Assembly (NCBI RefSeq): GCF_031877795.1
Contig: NC_133943.1
Span: 11,401,001 to 11,465,000, forward strand
Reading direction: 5' to 3'
Length of the DNA stretch: 64,000 nucleotides
Source of the DNA: Strix aluco
Taxonomy: Eukaryota; Chordata; Aves; Strigiformes; Strigidae
Part shown: positions 21,251-34,747 of the stretch, piece by piece
Layout: every line of letters begins with the position of its first letter
Position numbering within the stretch: the stretch's first letter is position 1
Notes under the pieces: model-generated
What the model saw: the letters and a program-made list of their open reading frames with translations, nothing else
The model's database searches: none
What the model was told of the DNA's origin: nothing
Program-made: the position numbers and the translations under genes

Positions 21251-24200
21251 ATGCAGAGAAAAAGAATACAACGAGATGCAATATAGAAAAAATTTAAGAG
21301 TCTGGGGCTTTAAACATGTCTTTTCCATTCATTTCAGGGAACAGACACATTGATAAATGATATACATCCATCTCTTGACACTACTTTGGAAAGAACCACC
21401 AATAACATTACTGTGCATTAAGCTGCATTTATGAAACCACTCTTCAAAGCAGAGCAGTATTTAACATTTTATTCTTTTCCTTCTGCTCAAAATGACCATC
21501 TGGCAACAGATTTTCTGGAACTGAGCCTTCTCTCTGGTTTCTGTTTGGGGACAAATCTGTGCCAACTTCCAGCAGTTCATGTGATTTAGGGATGCAGAAT
21601 ATAGTTCTCCTCTGAAACGTACGTGGGCTTGAAGTCAAAATCAGATACTGAAAAGATCTGGTGTGAAGCAAGCTGTGGGTTACAATAAATTTTTCTCTAT
21701 GTGCATGCAATATGTCAAACTAGAAAGATTTGCATCCCTTTCCACACGGTCTCAGGCTAAGTGGTAAATTCTGTATATTATCCACAGTTACTTTACTTGC
21801 CCTAAACTTACCCCATCCAACCGGTCTGAATTTTCATTGAAAACTTCTAGGAACTTTGATTTGAAACCACAGGATGCAAGATCCGCCTCAGATATAGTGG
21901 GCACAATTATGGTCAATTAACTTTTCTTAAACAAAACAAACCAACCCAAATTCAAACTGCAAGAAGCTAAGAGGTCTCAGGGGCAAAACCTCCTATTTCA
22001 GGAGGATGTGGGAGTCTGGGAAGACAGTGTAGACTATCTCTAAAGGAAAAACAATTCTCCCTGTGCATCAGCCTTTGCTGGTTTTAGAAGCGACATCTGA
22101 AACTTTTAAGAACTTGAGTGTAGTGCATATGCTCAGCCGTCACTGCATACACAGGGCCTTGGAGCCACAGACAGAAAAAAAAAAAAAGTCTCATCTAATG
22201 ACCTGCACTGCCTCTGTAACTATCTGGTCCCAATTCCACCTGGTCTATGGGCAGAAAATAGTAGGAAATGAAATCTAAGACCCTGCTTGGAAACTTCAGG
22301 CCAGGTTTCTGATCTTTTTTCCAAATGTCCCAGCACACTGGTGACAGAGCTCTGAAACCTGGCCATGTCCATCTGGGACACGGGAGCAGGCAAGGAGCTG
22401 TACAGCCAACGCTGGGAGAGATCATCAGCACAAGGAGGGAGCTGGGCTCTCCAGGCTGAGGGTCATCAGAGGATTAAGCAGAGGATGGGCATGCAGCTGC
22501 CTGGGGCATCAGCCTCCCTTTATTTATCAGGAAAGTCTCCAGGAAACTCTCACTGAATAAACCTTTTTTCTTAAAGGTCTAGTCTTTCTGGGTCTAAAAT
22601 TTGGGAGGACCTATGTTAGAGTATGTTATAAATGGATTAAAAAGACCTTGACTTTTACTTCTTGGAGATAAAATGTGGTTAAACAGTATTTCCAAGGAAA
22701 GAGGTTAGTGTCTAAGTAGAGGAAAAGAGAGAGACAGTCTCTTTGCAAACAGAATGAAATGCAAAACTAAACATCAAAACCCAGGAGAAATTAATTACTT
22801 TTAAAAATTCCTTTCGGCTATAACAGTCCCAGATTTTATTTCTATTTATTAGATCTACTAAAGTAGGAGGCCCAAGGAAAAATTTTAAAATAATAATCAA
22901 ATCATGTTGTTTCTTTTCCAACAGCCCAGAAAGCAGGCCACAATTTTCACTGAAGTTTTTACCTGTGTTTCATCTTTCCTTTTAGGAAATGAGCACCTCA
23001 CAGGCCAGCCTAAAATAAAAAATAAATGTCTGCCAATAAGCCTAAAAATAATATTGCAAAGTATTTGCACTGGTAGTTTGTGGGGGTTTTTTAATAAAAG
23101 CTGTTACAGTGGGTTACAGCTCCATCCAGATCGTGCAGGTGTGCAAGTGCTGCACAAACATACGCTAAAAGACAGATCATGCTCCAGAGACCTCCCCATC
23201 AACAGCAAGGAGATTGACAGGGTCTTATCACCGTTTTGCAGGTGAAGTGCTTATCTGGTACAATTAGGAAGGCTCTAAATTCAGGAGAGGCACTAGGAGC
23301 ACCGCCCCAGAGCCGTGCCATGGAAAACCAGCCCTATAGCCTAAATCAGACCCCTCGATGGGCTGTCTGTAGAGAGCCTGGGCCAAGCCTGCAGAAGACC
23401 AAGGAGCAGAACTAAATATTCTGAGAGCTGTTCCAGGGTTTAAAATATTAAGGTGCGATTTCCTTGTAATGACAGAGGGGAAAACTTCTTGTCATTTTTA
23501 GTAACTCTAGGATTTTTTGCGATGGCTCTTGATACGTGGTAAGGTGACACTTACACCTTGCATATCCTCCTGTTTGTGGTAGGTCTGTCAGGGCTTTGTA
23601 TTTTTAGCAGCCAACTGAGCAAGCTGCATCCAGCGGATAGGTGTGTTTCCCAGTGTAGGAGTGTTATACTATGAGAATATAGTAGCCCTATTGAGATAAG
23701 AGCAGCATGGGAAGCACATGGCTCTCAAATATGGGACAGCCACTCAATCTACTCTAACCAGCTAATGTCACCAGCAAAGTGGAACAAGTATACAGTCTCC
23801 TGACCAACTCACCTTCAAAGGATTGTATATTTTCATGGTGAATCTTTCTCCCTGATTTCCATTTTTCTTTCTGGGAAAGTCATTAAAGTTTTAAATATCT
23901 CCATTCACAGAAGACCCACCTAAATTCCTGTACACCTATATCCCTGCATACGTATGTGTGCGTGGCTCCTAGACAGTGGAGGAAATAAGGTGCTGAGTTG
24001 GCTTTTTGACCACTTCTCAAATGCCTGCTGCTGCCTATGGTTGCAGACATGACTGCCTTCTACCAAATAGTTAATAAAGGTTACTCCCCACTCTGAAATT
24101 AATAGCAGCTTGTTTTGCCTCCCTGCCAGACAGGCTGTAATCTAATCGCACACCCTGGGGCTTTACCCAGCAATCACTCTTTCTGTTCTACCATCACATC

Positions 24201-27200
24201 ACATTGCATCAGGGATTCCTCAGCACCCACCACAGGTACATCGGGCTGGGACTTGCTCTGCAGCACATCCTGAGGCAGCCTTCCTTACGCACATCTACGG
24301 AGGCCAAAATAAGAGGAGGATGTGTGCTAGGGGTGCTGGATCACAAACGTTAACACAGGGTTACCCAACTGCTAAGCCAAGGGATGCTATTTGTCAGGAA
24401 ACCTTGATACGCAGTTTTCGTTCCTCCCAAGACAGCAATAGCTCTAGCCCAGTGGCGGCTGTTGAACAGGAGCACGTGGGTATTTGGCTGTTCACAGTCT
24501 ACAGACGTCTCCACTGTGGGTACACACTGCTTATAGGGAACTTCTGCTGATAAAACCCACAGCTATTTTTAACATATACAAAAGCCAAATGGTAGAGGTA
24601 AGAAACTACAGCAAGGCATTCATATCAAACAGATAGGGAAAGACTGTCTGAATAGGAAGGTTCAAGCTGAAAAGGAAGGAAATAAGACAGACGAGAGCAG
24701 CAGAGAAGAGATGGACCTGGAGCTTGTGGAAAGGTCAGCTAGCTGTGCGATTTTGGTTCAATTTGTTTGGAAGAAGACAACAACTAAGACAATTAGCTTA
24801 TCCAGCTGACAAGGTGGAAGGGAGTCCTGGACAAACATCCAGGAGGTGTAGGCCACTGCATGTTTGTAGGTGTCCCTGATGTCACATGGACTACATCACT
24901 TCTCCAGGAGATGTAGAAGCAGCCAGCCTGGGGTTGCTAAGTATCCAGATCAGGATCTGCTGCAGGCCTTGCTCTCAGATAAGCAGGCACACTCCTAGAC
25001 TTGGACATATGGGCACATGGGCATGAGGGACTTAACCAGTGCCAAGGTTGGCTCCTTAAAGTGCTTTGACAGAGGAGCGGGGCAGGCACAGTTGGAGGTT
25101 ACTCCTCTCAGGACCTTCAGAGTCTTACCATTTCCTCAAAAGCAGTACCTATTCCCCTGACTCCCCCTAAACCAGGCTGCTGGGAATACGCTCCAAGCAC
25201 TGGTGCCCTCCACAGAAACCAGTTCACCAACCCTTCCTCTGACATCGTGACCCCAAACAGCCCCCATCTCCCTGTGGATCTTACCCAGCACTAGCATTTT
25301 GCCCTTCTGCTCAGACCACCTCTCTAATCAGCTCTGTTCTGACATCACTGTTAACCTTTCAGATCCACTAAATCCAAAGCAATGTGTTGGAGAAGCCAAA
25401 AAGAGAAATTAATGAATCTCCCTTCCTTGGAGAACCCGCCCAGACTGTATTTCACCTGATTAAAACAGGGTAAGTCCCAGTTCCATGTGCACGGACACAG
25501 AAAACAGAGCACATTACCTGCTGAAATTAGGCAGCAACACGAGATGCTGCTTTGCATTAAAAGAGGAAATAAGCTCTGAGTTTGCTCTATAGACAGCTGT
25601 CAGCTCCTTGGACTCGCCAGCTGTGCTTTGGCCACAGCCAGACTACAATCTACTGGCCATGTCAAATGTCCCATTTCCCCAGGTCTGCAGAGCTCAGAGA
25701 AAAGAGGATCCAGACAGTGCTTTATCTTGGTGACAACTTTCTTTTCTGAAATCAGTTGGGAAAAACTTGTTCAGCTATTGCCAAAAAAGATCACCAACAG
25801 CTATTGGCATCATCAGCCCCAGTTATGTGGTTTCCTAAGTGGCACAAGGGATGACAGATTCATATTAATTCCAGTCAGCAAATGGATTATAAATACTCTC
25901 CCAGCCAGTTGCCACCTGATAGGACTGTCCTTAAGTCCTCCAACTGTGGAAGGGAGTTGTCAACTCTAAATTTACCCACCAGCATGTATTGTATAAAACA
26001 TACTACTCTGTGATCCTTGGTAGACACTTGTGCTGTAGCCCAGCATGGATTAGACCAGAAACTGCTAGTTCCATCAACCAGACAGACATCTCACTGTTGC
26101 TTATCTCAAGACTTCAGTGGCAGAAAGGAGAGAGGGATGGGTTTGACAGGATGCGTTGGTGTATTGGTCATGCAATTGCCACAGCAGTCCCATCAAGTCT
26201 GAGTTAATAAAGTGATCAAAAGCTAGGCCCACTTTCTGATGAGGTAACAGCTTCTGTTCCTAAGGATAGCCTTTCCCATCAGAAAAATGTACCACCATGA
26301 CAGATATAAGTAAACCCACTCCAAGGATGGGGTGTCCAAAACCAGATAGAGCTGATAGAAAGCAGACCGAGATAGTATTCCCCGTAAAAAGCAGTAGGCA
26401 GGATGCTAAAAGTTTGTACAAATGGACACTTGAAGAACTGTAATTAGACAGATTTAACTTTTACAAAATGGAAAGTAAACAAAAAGAAAACAAGCAAGGA
26501 GCTCCACTTTTTTTCTAGCTTTAAAACAGTCCTAATGTCTACAAATTGGGCAGATGCACATGCCAGCAGCACCTGTCAGCAGTAGATTTTCTCACTCAAA
26601 AAAAAAGGGTCTGAGTGGGAGGACAGTTTGTAAATGATCAGTTCAGGGCGCTTACCTAAAGTAAGCCCATTTTTTTGCCTGTTGCTTGTTCACACACAAA
26701 AGCTTTCCAAGCTCATCAGCTGGAGGCAGCATCTCAACCCTCTCCCTCGATGGCCACAGATAAAATCTGTCCTCAGTTAGACAAAGACATGGGAGTTACA
26801 TGGCTGTTGGGGGCTGCAATTTTGTCCCTCTGTGGGATTTTTCTGCTTTCATGCCCCTGGTTATTCTCTAGTGGTGCTGCTCCTCAGCGCTCCTGAGGAC
26901 ACCCCGCCTCTCAGGCAGCAGCAAGAGCCTTCTGCTCACCATCAGCCCACACAGCCTGGGTACCCCCCTTCCCCCAAACCCTGCGAGCCCTGGGGGCTCC
27001 CAGGCAGGGCTGCAGGTCCCACAAGATGGCACTCGGCCACAGAGTGAGGGACAGCAGCCCAACAACCCAGTAGCTGCTTCTGGACAGAGCAGGCTCTCAC
27101 ACCTAATGGAGACTTGACTCATATTTCCAGTATTTTCACCTGCTGAGCACTTTTTAGCAGTTGAGCCAAAATGGTACCTGCCCACTTTCTGGAAAACCTC

Positions 27201-29929
27201 AGGGAGAGCACGGCTGGAAAATTAGGCATCACAAAAATCCTGGGGATTGTTGCTTTAAGGAACTGTAGGACACCTCTGCATTTAGGAAAAAATTTGACCT
27301 TTTTGTACCAGGAATAAGCATTTTTGTCACCTACTTGAGAATCACCCTGAACGTAACCAAATTATACACCCTGCTAAATAGCAGCTTCTCCGAGCTTTCT
27401 ACATACTTGGAAGACTGTGGCATCTTTTAACATCAAAAATACTTTTAACTCACACTGCAGCTATCTCACATGGGGTACCCCAAATCAATGGATTCTTTTA
27501 ACCTAAACTCTGCACCTTAAATTCTTTAGGCAATAGGGGTAAAGCTCCTCGATTATTTCCCCACATATGAGATAGGCAAAGGTGGAATGACTTGTACCTT
27601 CAAAGCACTTGGACAGCCCTGAAATGAAAGAGGAACTAAAAAGCTCCATCTCTGTGGTTTAGCAGCTTGCTGTGGAACGAGGCCTGGACCTCAACGGGAG
27701 GGATAAAACTAAACATTGAATGGCTGCTTGTTACATAAGCACTGTGTGTCCTGTGCACTTTGTGAGACAGAGGCTTTAGGAAAAAAGCAAAGCTGAGATA
27801 AAACCAAAAGCCTGATGGGGAATGTACACAACAGAGTCACAGCCTGAGTGCCCAGTGGCTGACTTTGCAGCTCGCACAATGTCCCTTTTGCCTCGTTTTT
27901 CTTTTGTGTGATACATATAAAAAGTAGTTCAGAGTGACTCCAGTCATACAACAGGCTTTTTCAAAATGTGTATTTCCTCCAGGGCTGCTGAAGCTTATCA
28001 TAAAAAAGTACACAGGCCCAACATCATTTACTCACATCAAAACACAGTAGAAATCTGTATTGCAGGACACTTTATCCTACTGGACCTTTAATCCAGTTTA
28101 TGCTAACAAGTCATTCAGGATAACTGAGTGGTGGGAATGAGAACAGGAGAGGGAGTCAACTAACCAAATGGATCTACTCTATTTCCATTAGATCTCCACC
28201 ATGGAGTTACATCAGCAGTGACGAGTCCATTGCCTTCTCCTGCACAACACCTAAAGTCTCAGCACTAATGCAGCCAAGGACCAGGCTAGTAGAGGTTTCA
28301 CATCCCTGATGAAATTTAAGTTCCCAAGACAGAAGATACATGGTCACTTTCCACTCTGTTTTGCCACAACTTCCATCACCTTAAGTGCAGAGCTCTGCCT
28401 GATCATGAACTACTGGATCAGGTTCATATTTTGTAAATATTATTGTTATTTTATGAACTTTGGCACCAATGAAAGCAAAGCTGGAGAGGCTGGAATATGA
28501 CACAATGGTTTTTTGCTTGGCTGTTATTTGTCCATTTTTTAAAAAGTGGGAAGGGAGAAGGAAAAGGATAGTTTAGAATTATGGTTAAACACATTTTTTT
28601 CTCTAGAGGCATTTAGTTTTTTGTCTTTGCTTTGTTTATTCTTCTTTGGGACTAAGTAAAGTCATATTTTTAAACATAGAACATCCCCCCCTTTCCTTTT
28701 TAAATACTGAAATTCTAGGAGTCTCCCTAGACAGGGCTCAGGCTGCTCTGGCTGCTTGGAGCCAAATGCATCCTTCAGAGTGTTTTCTTGTGGCCTAAGA
28801 AAGTATTTATTTTTTCAGTCATTCCACTCAGATGTACCTTTCTTCACTTTCCACGAGCAGTTCAGTTTCATGACTTTTTTTATTTTAAATCATGATACGT
28901 AATAGAGTTCCTAGTTTGGGCCTCAGTTCTGTTATGATACTTCAAGCACATGAGTGATCATTGTAATTCAGTATTTAAAATTTGACCAGCACTTTAGGAT
29001 CTTACTGAATCAGTGCTTACATATCTCCTTATTTCTCTTTCGGGGGTTTACTAGCTTTTTACTTTTCTTAAAAGTGGATGCACAATCCAGCTCTGATACA
29101 GACAAAACCAAGGGCACATTTTTGCCAAAGCATGTTTTGACAGCATGAGTGGTGAAGATTCAGGGCCCTGGCTGAAAGCACGGGTGTACCCCTCCTCTCT
29201 GGGATGGACTCTGCCAAACAGGAGGGCTGGAAGCCATAAAGCAGTTAATCCTGAACTACACATATGGGGTAGAACAACTTCTGCTGGGCACAATGAAGGG
29301 AAAAAGCCTCAGAAAATACTTTAGCATAGAGATTTCCACCTCCCCAGGCTGGCTGTGCCTAAAATGTTTCCAAACCCGAGGAGCCTCAGTGAGGACCCTG
29401 GAGGTTTCAGTCCCCCTGTGCAGACACAGTGTCGAGTATCTCTCAGCTGGAGCTGGAGGTCGGGAGTGCATCGCCCAAGCGAGTGCCCTGGACACAGAGG
29501 GGCTGCACTGGGGCAGCCGGAGGGTTGGAGTGGAGAAGGCATCTGGGAAGAAGCAGTGCGGAGCCTGACAGCTCGGAGATGGCCAGATGTTTTCATCATT
29601 ATGGAAAAAATCTGTTGGTGCCTCTTTGCCTAGAGAAACAGCAGAGGAGGAAATATCCTCTTGAGCTCTGATCAGGGCTGCATATTAAAACTGCAATGGG
29701 CCAGGGTCAAAAAAAAAAAAAAAAAGAAAAAAACAGAAATGGGAGGAAGGGATCTTTTCTGACTGAGGCTCTAATATTCCCTATGAAGGTGCCCCAAAAG
29801 GCTGCACTTGCCTCCCCAGGGATCTTTTCTCACATCACTGCCTCAGAGAGCTGGAGAGACAGGGCCTCAAAGATGGGCCCAAGGGGTGTTTCTCCAGCAC
29901 CCCCCAGTGCTCCCTCGTCCCTCCAGCTG

Positions 29930-30020
29930 CAGCAGGTGCTGCCCCGGGGATGTGCAGCCCTGGGGACGCGTAACCCTGGAGCTGTGTAGCTCTGGAGAGA
30001 CGCAGCCCTGGGGTTGCAGG
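29930..30020 (+). repeat. Imperfect 16-18 bp tandem repeat
   Basis: About four diverged copies of a unit like TGTGCAGCCCTGGGGACG occur in a row, with variants containing AACCCTGGAGC, AGCTCTGGAGAG and CAGCCCTGGGGTTG. Copies differ by substitutions and small length changes. It is a small decayed minisatellite at the edge of the GC-rich domain. Confidence 0.6.
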
Positions 30021-31499
30021 GAGGCTGAGCACAGCAATAATGCAACCAGGGGCTGGGCATCCCTGTCCTGCCTTACATCAGCACTGAAGGAAGCCCGCTG
30101 CCCTCCTGGCCCCAGACACCCCTGTCCACCCCAAGCCCCTGGCTTAGTCCTATAACCAAGACCAGGAGACACCCGAGAGCAAGACCCGAGCCGGGTTTTT
30201 CAGCCGCACGGGATACCAGCTTCCACGTTTTCCTTTCTCTCCCGTGCAGGCTCCGGTGCCCATCTCAGCCCAAGCATCCCGACGGGCTGCAGGATCCGGC
30301 CAGCCCTTTCTCTCGGGCTGCCCCGGGGGTCCCCCCGGGCAGCTCCTCGGGATTCATCCCTCCCCCCGGATCCCCCCTTGCCGAAAGCAGCGCGGCCCCG
30401 TCCCCCGCCGACTCCTGTCACTAATTTTAGCTTTCAGGGACGAAAGATACGGTGCAATTAAAAACCAAAAGTAACTCCCGAGGACTGGCCGGGAGAACGG
30501 CGTGCAAAACCGTAAGAAAACGCCAACAGCCAAACCCGAATCCCTCCAATTTCTATAAGAAATAAACCCTATCCGCGAAATATTTCACTTGGAATTTTTT
30601 TGTTCTTTAATTGACAAACAGAAAAGGCGGGCGGCGTCTGGGCTTGGGAGCGGACGGCAAATCGCGCAGACCTGGCAGGGAGGAAGGCAGACACCGCGGG
30701 GAACTCTCCCTCCTTCCCTCCTTTCTTCTTTTAACACTATTGCTGAGCCTCCCAGAATAAAAAGGCTGTAGTTTAAATGGTGCTTTTCCCTCTACCGCTG
30801 AAAATCGGACTGATAATCAATGCAGGAATTGGGGGGAAAAAATGCAGATCTCGTTTTATTTATGCGACCTTCCTTTGAAATTTAAAAAGAGACTTGAGAA
30901 GATATCCGAAACTTGGAAATTTTCCCCCAGGGGAGGGGAAAAAAAGAACAACTTTTACAAGCTTTTCGTTTCTTTTCACCCTTTTCTTCTTGATACACAC
31001 GTGAAATACATCGTATTTTGTGTTCGGTGAATTGTATATTCATCAGGCTGATGAAAACACTTCCCGCGCGTGTATTTGCCAGTTTCTCTCTCTCATACGT
31101 TTTAATTTTGCACAGATTTCTTCCCAACCGTTTTTTTGTCTGCAAAACAAGCCGCGGGAGCACTCAGAGTGTTAGTTTTCTGGAGAGGATGCAGAAACGG
31201 GACTCTTCGGAGAAACCGACCCCATTCCCCTTCAGACCGCCACAAAACCGAACAACAGATCATTTCTCCGCTTCGAGAACAACAACGACTCAAAGGCCTG
31301 ATCCTGCTCCCGGGGATGAACCCCCCGGGAGCCCCGTGGGGGCGGGCAGCACCCGGCCGCCACCCAGAGACCGTTTTCCCGACGCCTCCGTTTGTAGAAT
31401 TCAAGGGTGGGAAAGGAGGGACCGGCTCCGCCAGACCCGCGCGTCTTGGGAAAATGAAAGAGGGTCCGAGCGTCCCGGGATAGAGCGGGTTATTTCCTC

Positions 31500-31605
31500 T
31501 TTTTTTTTTTTTTTTTTTTTTTTGTATTTTTGGTAGTTGGTTGGGTTTTTTTGTTGGTTCGTTGTTTTTTGTTGAGTTTGGGGTTCTTTTGGTTGTTGAG
31601 GGTTT
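31500..31605. repeat. Poly-T followed by T/G-only tract
   Basis: A run of 24 T (31500-31523) is followed by about 80 bp consisting almost only of T and G on the + strand. Strand asymmetry is extreme. It is probably simple-sequence drift, possibly from an old retroposed poly-A tail in antisense. Confidence 0.75.
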
Positions 31606-34339
31606 AAAATTTATTTATTATTACCTGGAAGACGCCCGGCAGTCCCGCCAGGACTGCCACCACCCTGGGGGCGGGTGGGGATTTTGGAGGACAGGGGTGA
31701 GACCCGGCCCGGGGCAGCCCAGCCGCACCGCGGCAAGTGCGGGAAAAGAAACAGGGCCGCCTCGGGGAGCCGCCACCCCCGTGCGGGGGACAAAGAGGAA
31801 AGGCAGAGCCACCCACCCCCCAAAGGCCCCGCGGGGGCGCCGGGGGCAGCTCGGCGGGGCTGGGAACCTCCCCCCCGTCCCGTCCCGCGGCTTGCCCTTG
31901 CGGCAGCCGATTTCATGCCTCTCCGGTGGTGGGTCACAGGCGGGGGGACATCGCCGGGAGAGGCGGGGGCAGATCGGGGGGTCGGGGCTGTGTAACTCTA
32001 CTCGCCCGGGTTCATCCTCCCGCCCGTCTACGGAAGGGGCTCTCCCAGAGGGTCCCGGCTGGGTCCTGCTCCAGGGGAGCCCCGGGGCGAAACCTCCCGC
32101 AGCCCGGCGGGGCCCAGACCCCCGGGGAGGGCTGTGGCTGGCAACGCTGCCGGTCCCTCATCTCCGCGGGGAGGGGGGGCACTTTTATGACAAATAAAAC
32201 CCACTCTCTCATGTTAAATATGGCTTCCCCCGACCTGCGCCCCGCTTCTCCGCGCTACGCGGCCAAGGGCAGACCCGGATCCCGGGGCAGGGGGTGTCGG
32301 AGCAGGGCCCCGCTGCCCCAGCCCTGCCTGCTGCCCCGGCCCTGCCTGCTGCCCTGCCCGGCTCTGCCCGGCCGCCCCGGGCTCCCAGGAAGCGCAAAGC
32401 GCTCATGGTGACATCGCAAGACGGATCGGATTTGCACGGCCAGCAGGAAGTATCCGAGAAGTCAGACCTTTATCTCTTCTGGAAAACATCCTGCGGACAG
32501 ACAAGCTGCAAACGCCCCGAAATCCCCGCGGCGGTTCCAGGCTCCCCAGCCGAGCGCTGCTCCCACTCCCGCTGGAGCCGGTGGGACCCTGCCCGCCCAC
32601 GGGAGGTTAGACCGGGCCAAAGCTCCGAGGGAGAGGGCAGGGTAGCCCCGCCGCAGTTTAGAGCTTTGTCCGTCGAAACGGCCCACGCCTCACAGTGCCT
32701 GGAAGGTATTTCGTTTTTAAAACAGTTTTCTTGACCATCGTTAGACACCGGTGCGTCCCGGCTACTGGACGTGTGTCAAACCGTTGTCGCATTTACTAAA
32801 CGTGAAAGTCTCTTCAGTCGTTTAATTTTCCCGTCCCTAAAATAGCCAAATTGCTTCTGCCCTGTGTGCGTTCCCCTTAGAAATGTAACGAACAAGCGCT
32901 TTTGTCATTAACTGGCCGCGTTAAAAAGCTTTTACCCGAGCGCAGAAAAACTGCGGGTCCGGAGCCGCGTTCATACCGCGATCGCGGAGCCATCGGGTGC
33001 TGGGAGAGGGGCAGTGGGAAGGACGACGAAATCTCTGATCGTGCTCTCTTCCCCAGCGAACCCAGCACAGTTACAGGCAGAAAAAGAAAAAAAGTTATAG
33101 GCAGGGTAAAATTAAAGCTTTTGATTTATCTGTCCTGCTCCCAGCTTTCGCTTCAGCCGGGGGGAAAAAACCCCACCTCCAGCACCGGAGGTGCAAGAGC
33201 CAGTTTAATTGTCAGATTCCAGGCACAGAGCCCAGGGCAGGAGGGGAAAATCCACGGTGGCATTTGCCATCCAAGTCCCCCTTGCCCAGGTCACCCCTCC
33301 CGAGCCACCTCCGGGGCGCGCCTCCGTGCTGCCCGCGGCCTGCCCGAAAAGTGGGGGTGGGGGGGTGTACCAAAACCGGCACAATTCCGGGCTTTGCATA
33401 AATCGTCCCGAAAAGAAGAGAAGACACTTCGGTGCTTTCTGGCAGCTGCATTCGCGTGCTGTGCCCTGGCATCAGCCTGCCCGGCTGCATCGGCGCTCTC
33501 CGGCCGGTTTTGGGGGGGGGGGGGAAGGGCCCGATGCTCTCCCGAGGGCTGGGGGGGATGAGCCGGGGTCCGACAGCAGCGGGCAGGAACCCCGGAGCCC
33601 GAGCGGCGGCGGCGGGGATGGCGGCGGAGCGGCCGGCGGGTAGCGGGGCTGTCCCGGAGGAGCCCCCGGCTCCGGGCGCAGCGGTCCCGACCCGCGGGCA
33701 GAGGCGAGGCCCCTCGCCCAGGCCGCCTTCACGTCAAGGTCAAAACTCGCTTTTTCTTGCGCGATGCCCGAGGCCGGGGCTGTTCACCCCACCAGCAGCC
33801 CCGGCGCCGGGAGCAGAGCGGGACGGCGGGGAAAGGCGGGTTTCGTTAGAACTTGAAAGGACCGGGGCGGGAAAGAAAAGAATGAAAAAAAAAAAAAATT
33901 AAAAAAGGGAGGGGTGGGGGAGAAAAAAAAAAAACAAACAGGTAGGAAGAAAAGGAGAAGGTTTTAGCCGCAGCAGAGTGGAGCGCCTGGACAGCTCCAA
34001 AGCCGTTTCCCTCTGCAGAAATCCCGAGGGGTGAAAGCAAATTCTTCCCCGGCCCAGCCGCCTCCCGCAGCCGGGCAGTGCGTCCCCCCCGCAGCCCCCA
34101 GGCCCCCTCCGTGACCCCCGGTGGGACCCCGCCACGGCGGACACGCACAGCAGACGAGCTATCACGCCGGAAGGATTTATTCAACCAGGGCTCGCCGTTT
34201 ATGCAGCATCCCTTTCCAATCGTTTGAAAGAAATAACTGGCCAAAAGGCCTTGGGGAGCCCTCGGGCACCCGCAGAGATCCCGAGGTGCCAGCGGCTCCC
34301 GCCGCCCACGATGGGAACCGGGAGATTGGCACAAATTCT

Positions 34340-34500
34340 CGCAAGGAAACCCTAATAGGCTATTTCTGGACTACTAGCTCTTAACAAATCTATAGCACCT
34401 GAAGTGTTAGCACTCAATTAGTGACAAGGTTTCAAACCCTGGCGTTTACTGGTGAGGTATAAACAGAGTCCTCGGGAGATAGCCGGGAATTAGAGCGGGA
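34340..34500. promoter_or_regulatory. Candidate enhancer block between CpG islands
   Basis: An AT-richer, non-repetitive interval inside GC-rich surroundings. It contains TGAAGTG (NKX2-type half site) at 34400-34406, a CAATTAG homeodomain core just after it, and AGATAG (GATA site) at 34477-34482. It lies about 3.5 kb upstream of the NKX2-5 ATG. Enhancer function is inferred from position and motif mix. Confidence 0.35.
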
Positions 34501-34676
34501 GGGGGCCCTGGACATCTTAACCGACTGGGATTAAGAGGAAAACTTTTTTAAAAGGCCCCATCTCTCTCTTTAAACAGTCCGAGGTGTCGAAAGCTGAGGG
34601 GGAGAGAGAGGATGTGCTCTCCGGAGCTAATTGCGGGGTTGGGTTAATTTTTTTTGTTTGTTTTCAGCAAGAAAAG

Positions 34677-34747
34677 TTTTTTTAAAAAAAAAAAAGAAAA
34701 AAAAAGAAAAAAAAAAGAAAAAGAAAAAAGAAAAAAAAAGAAAAGAA
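34677..34747. repeat. A-rich low-complexity tract
   Basis: Runs of A separated by single G, about 70 bp, at the edge of a CpG island. It gives spurious Lys-rich and Phe-rich reading frames on the two strands. Confidence 0.9.

Larger units (their letters stand above)
14880..30180. other. Intergenic, AT-rich; no gene seen
   Basis: About 15.3 kb with no recognisable exon, RNA gene or intact transposon. It contains a polypurine tract (about 15658-15830), a 10-bp perfect inverted repeat (18352-18378), an eroded LINE remnant (20985-21250), an A run near 17819-17844, an A run at about 29708-29725 and an imperfect short tandem repeat at 29930-30020. Composition turns GC-rich from about 29.9 kb onward. 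Confidence 0.7.

Noticed and set aside
31541-32411. 218- and 224-codon frames on the + strand in the upstream CpG islands
   Set aside because: Two overlapping frames of low-complexity Pro/Gly/Arg sequence in the same DNA; typical of stop-poor GC-rich islands, with no splice or domain support.
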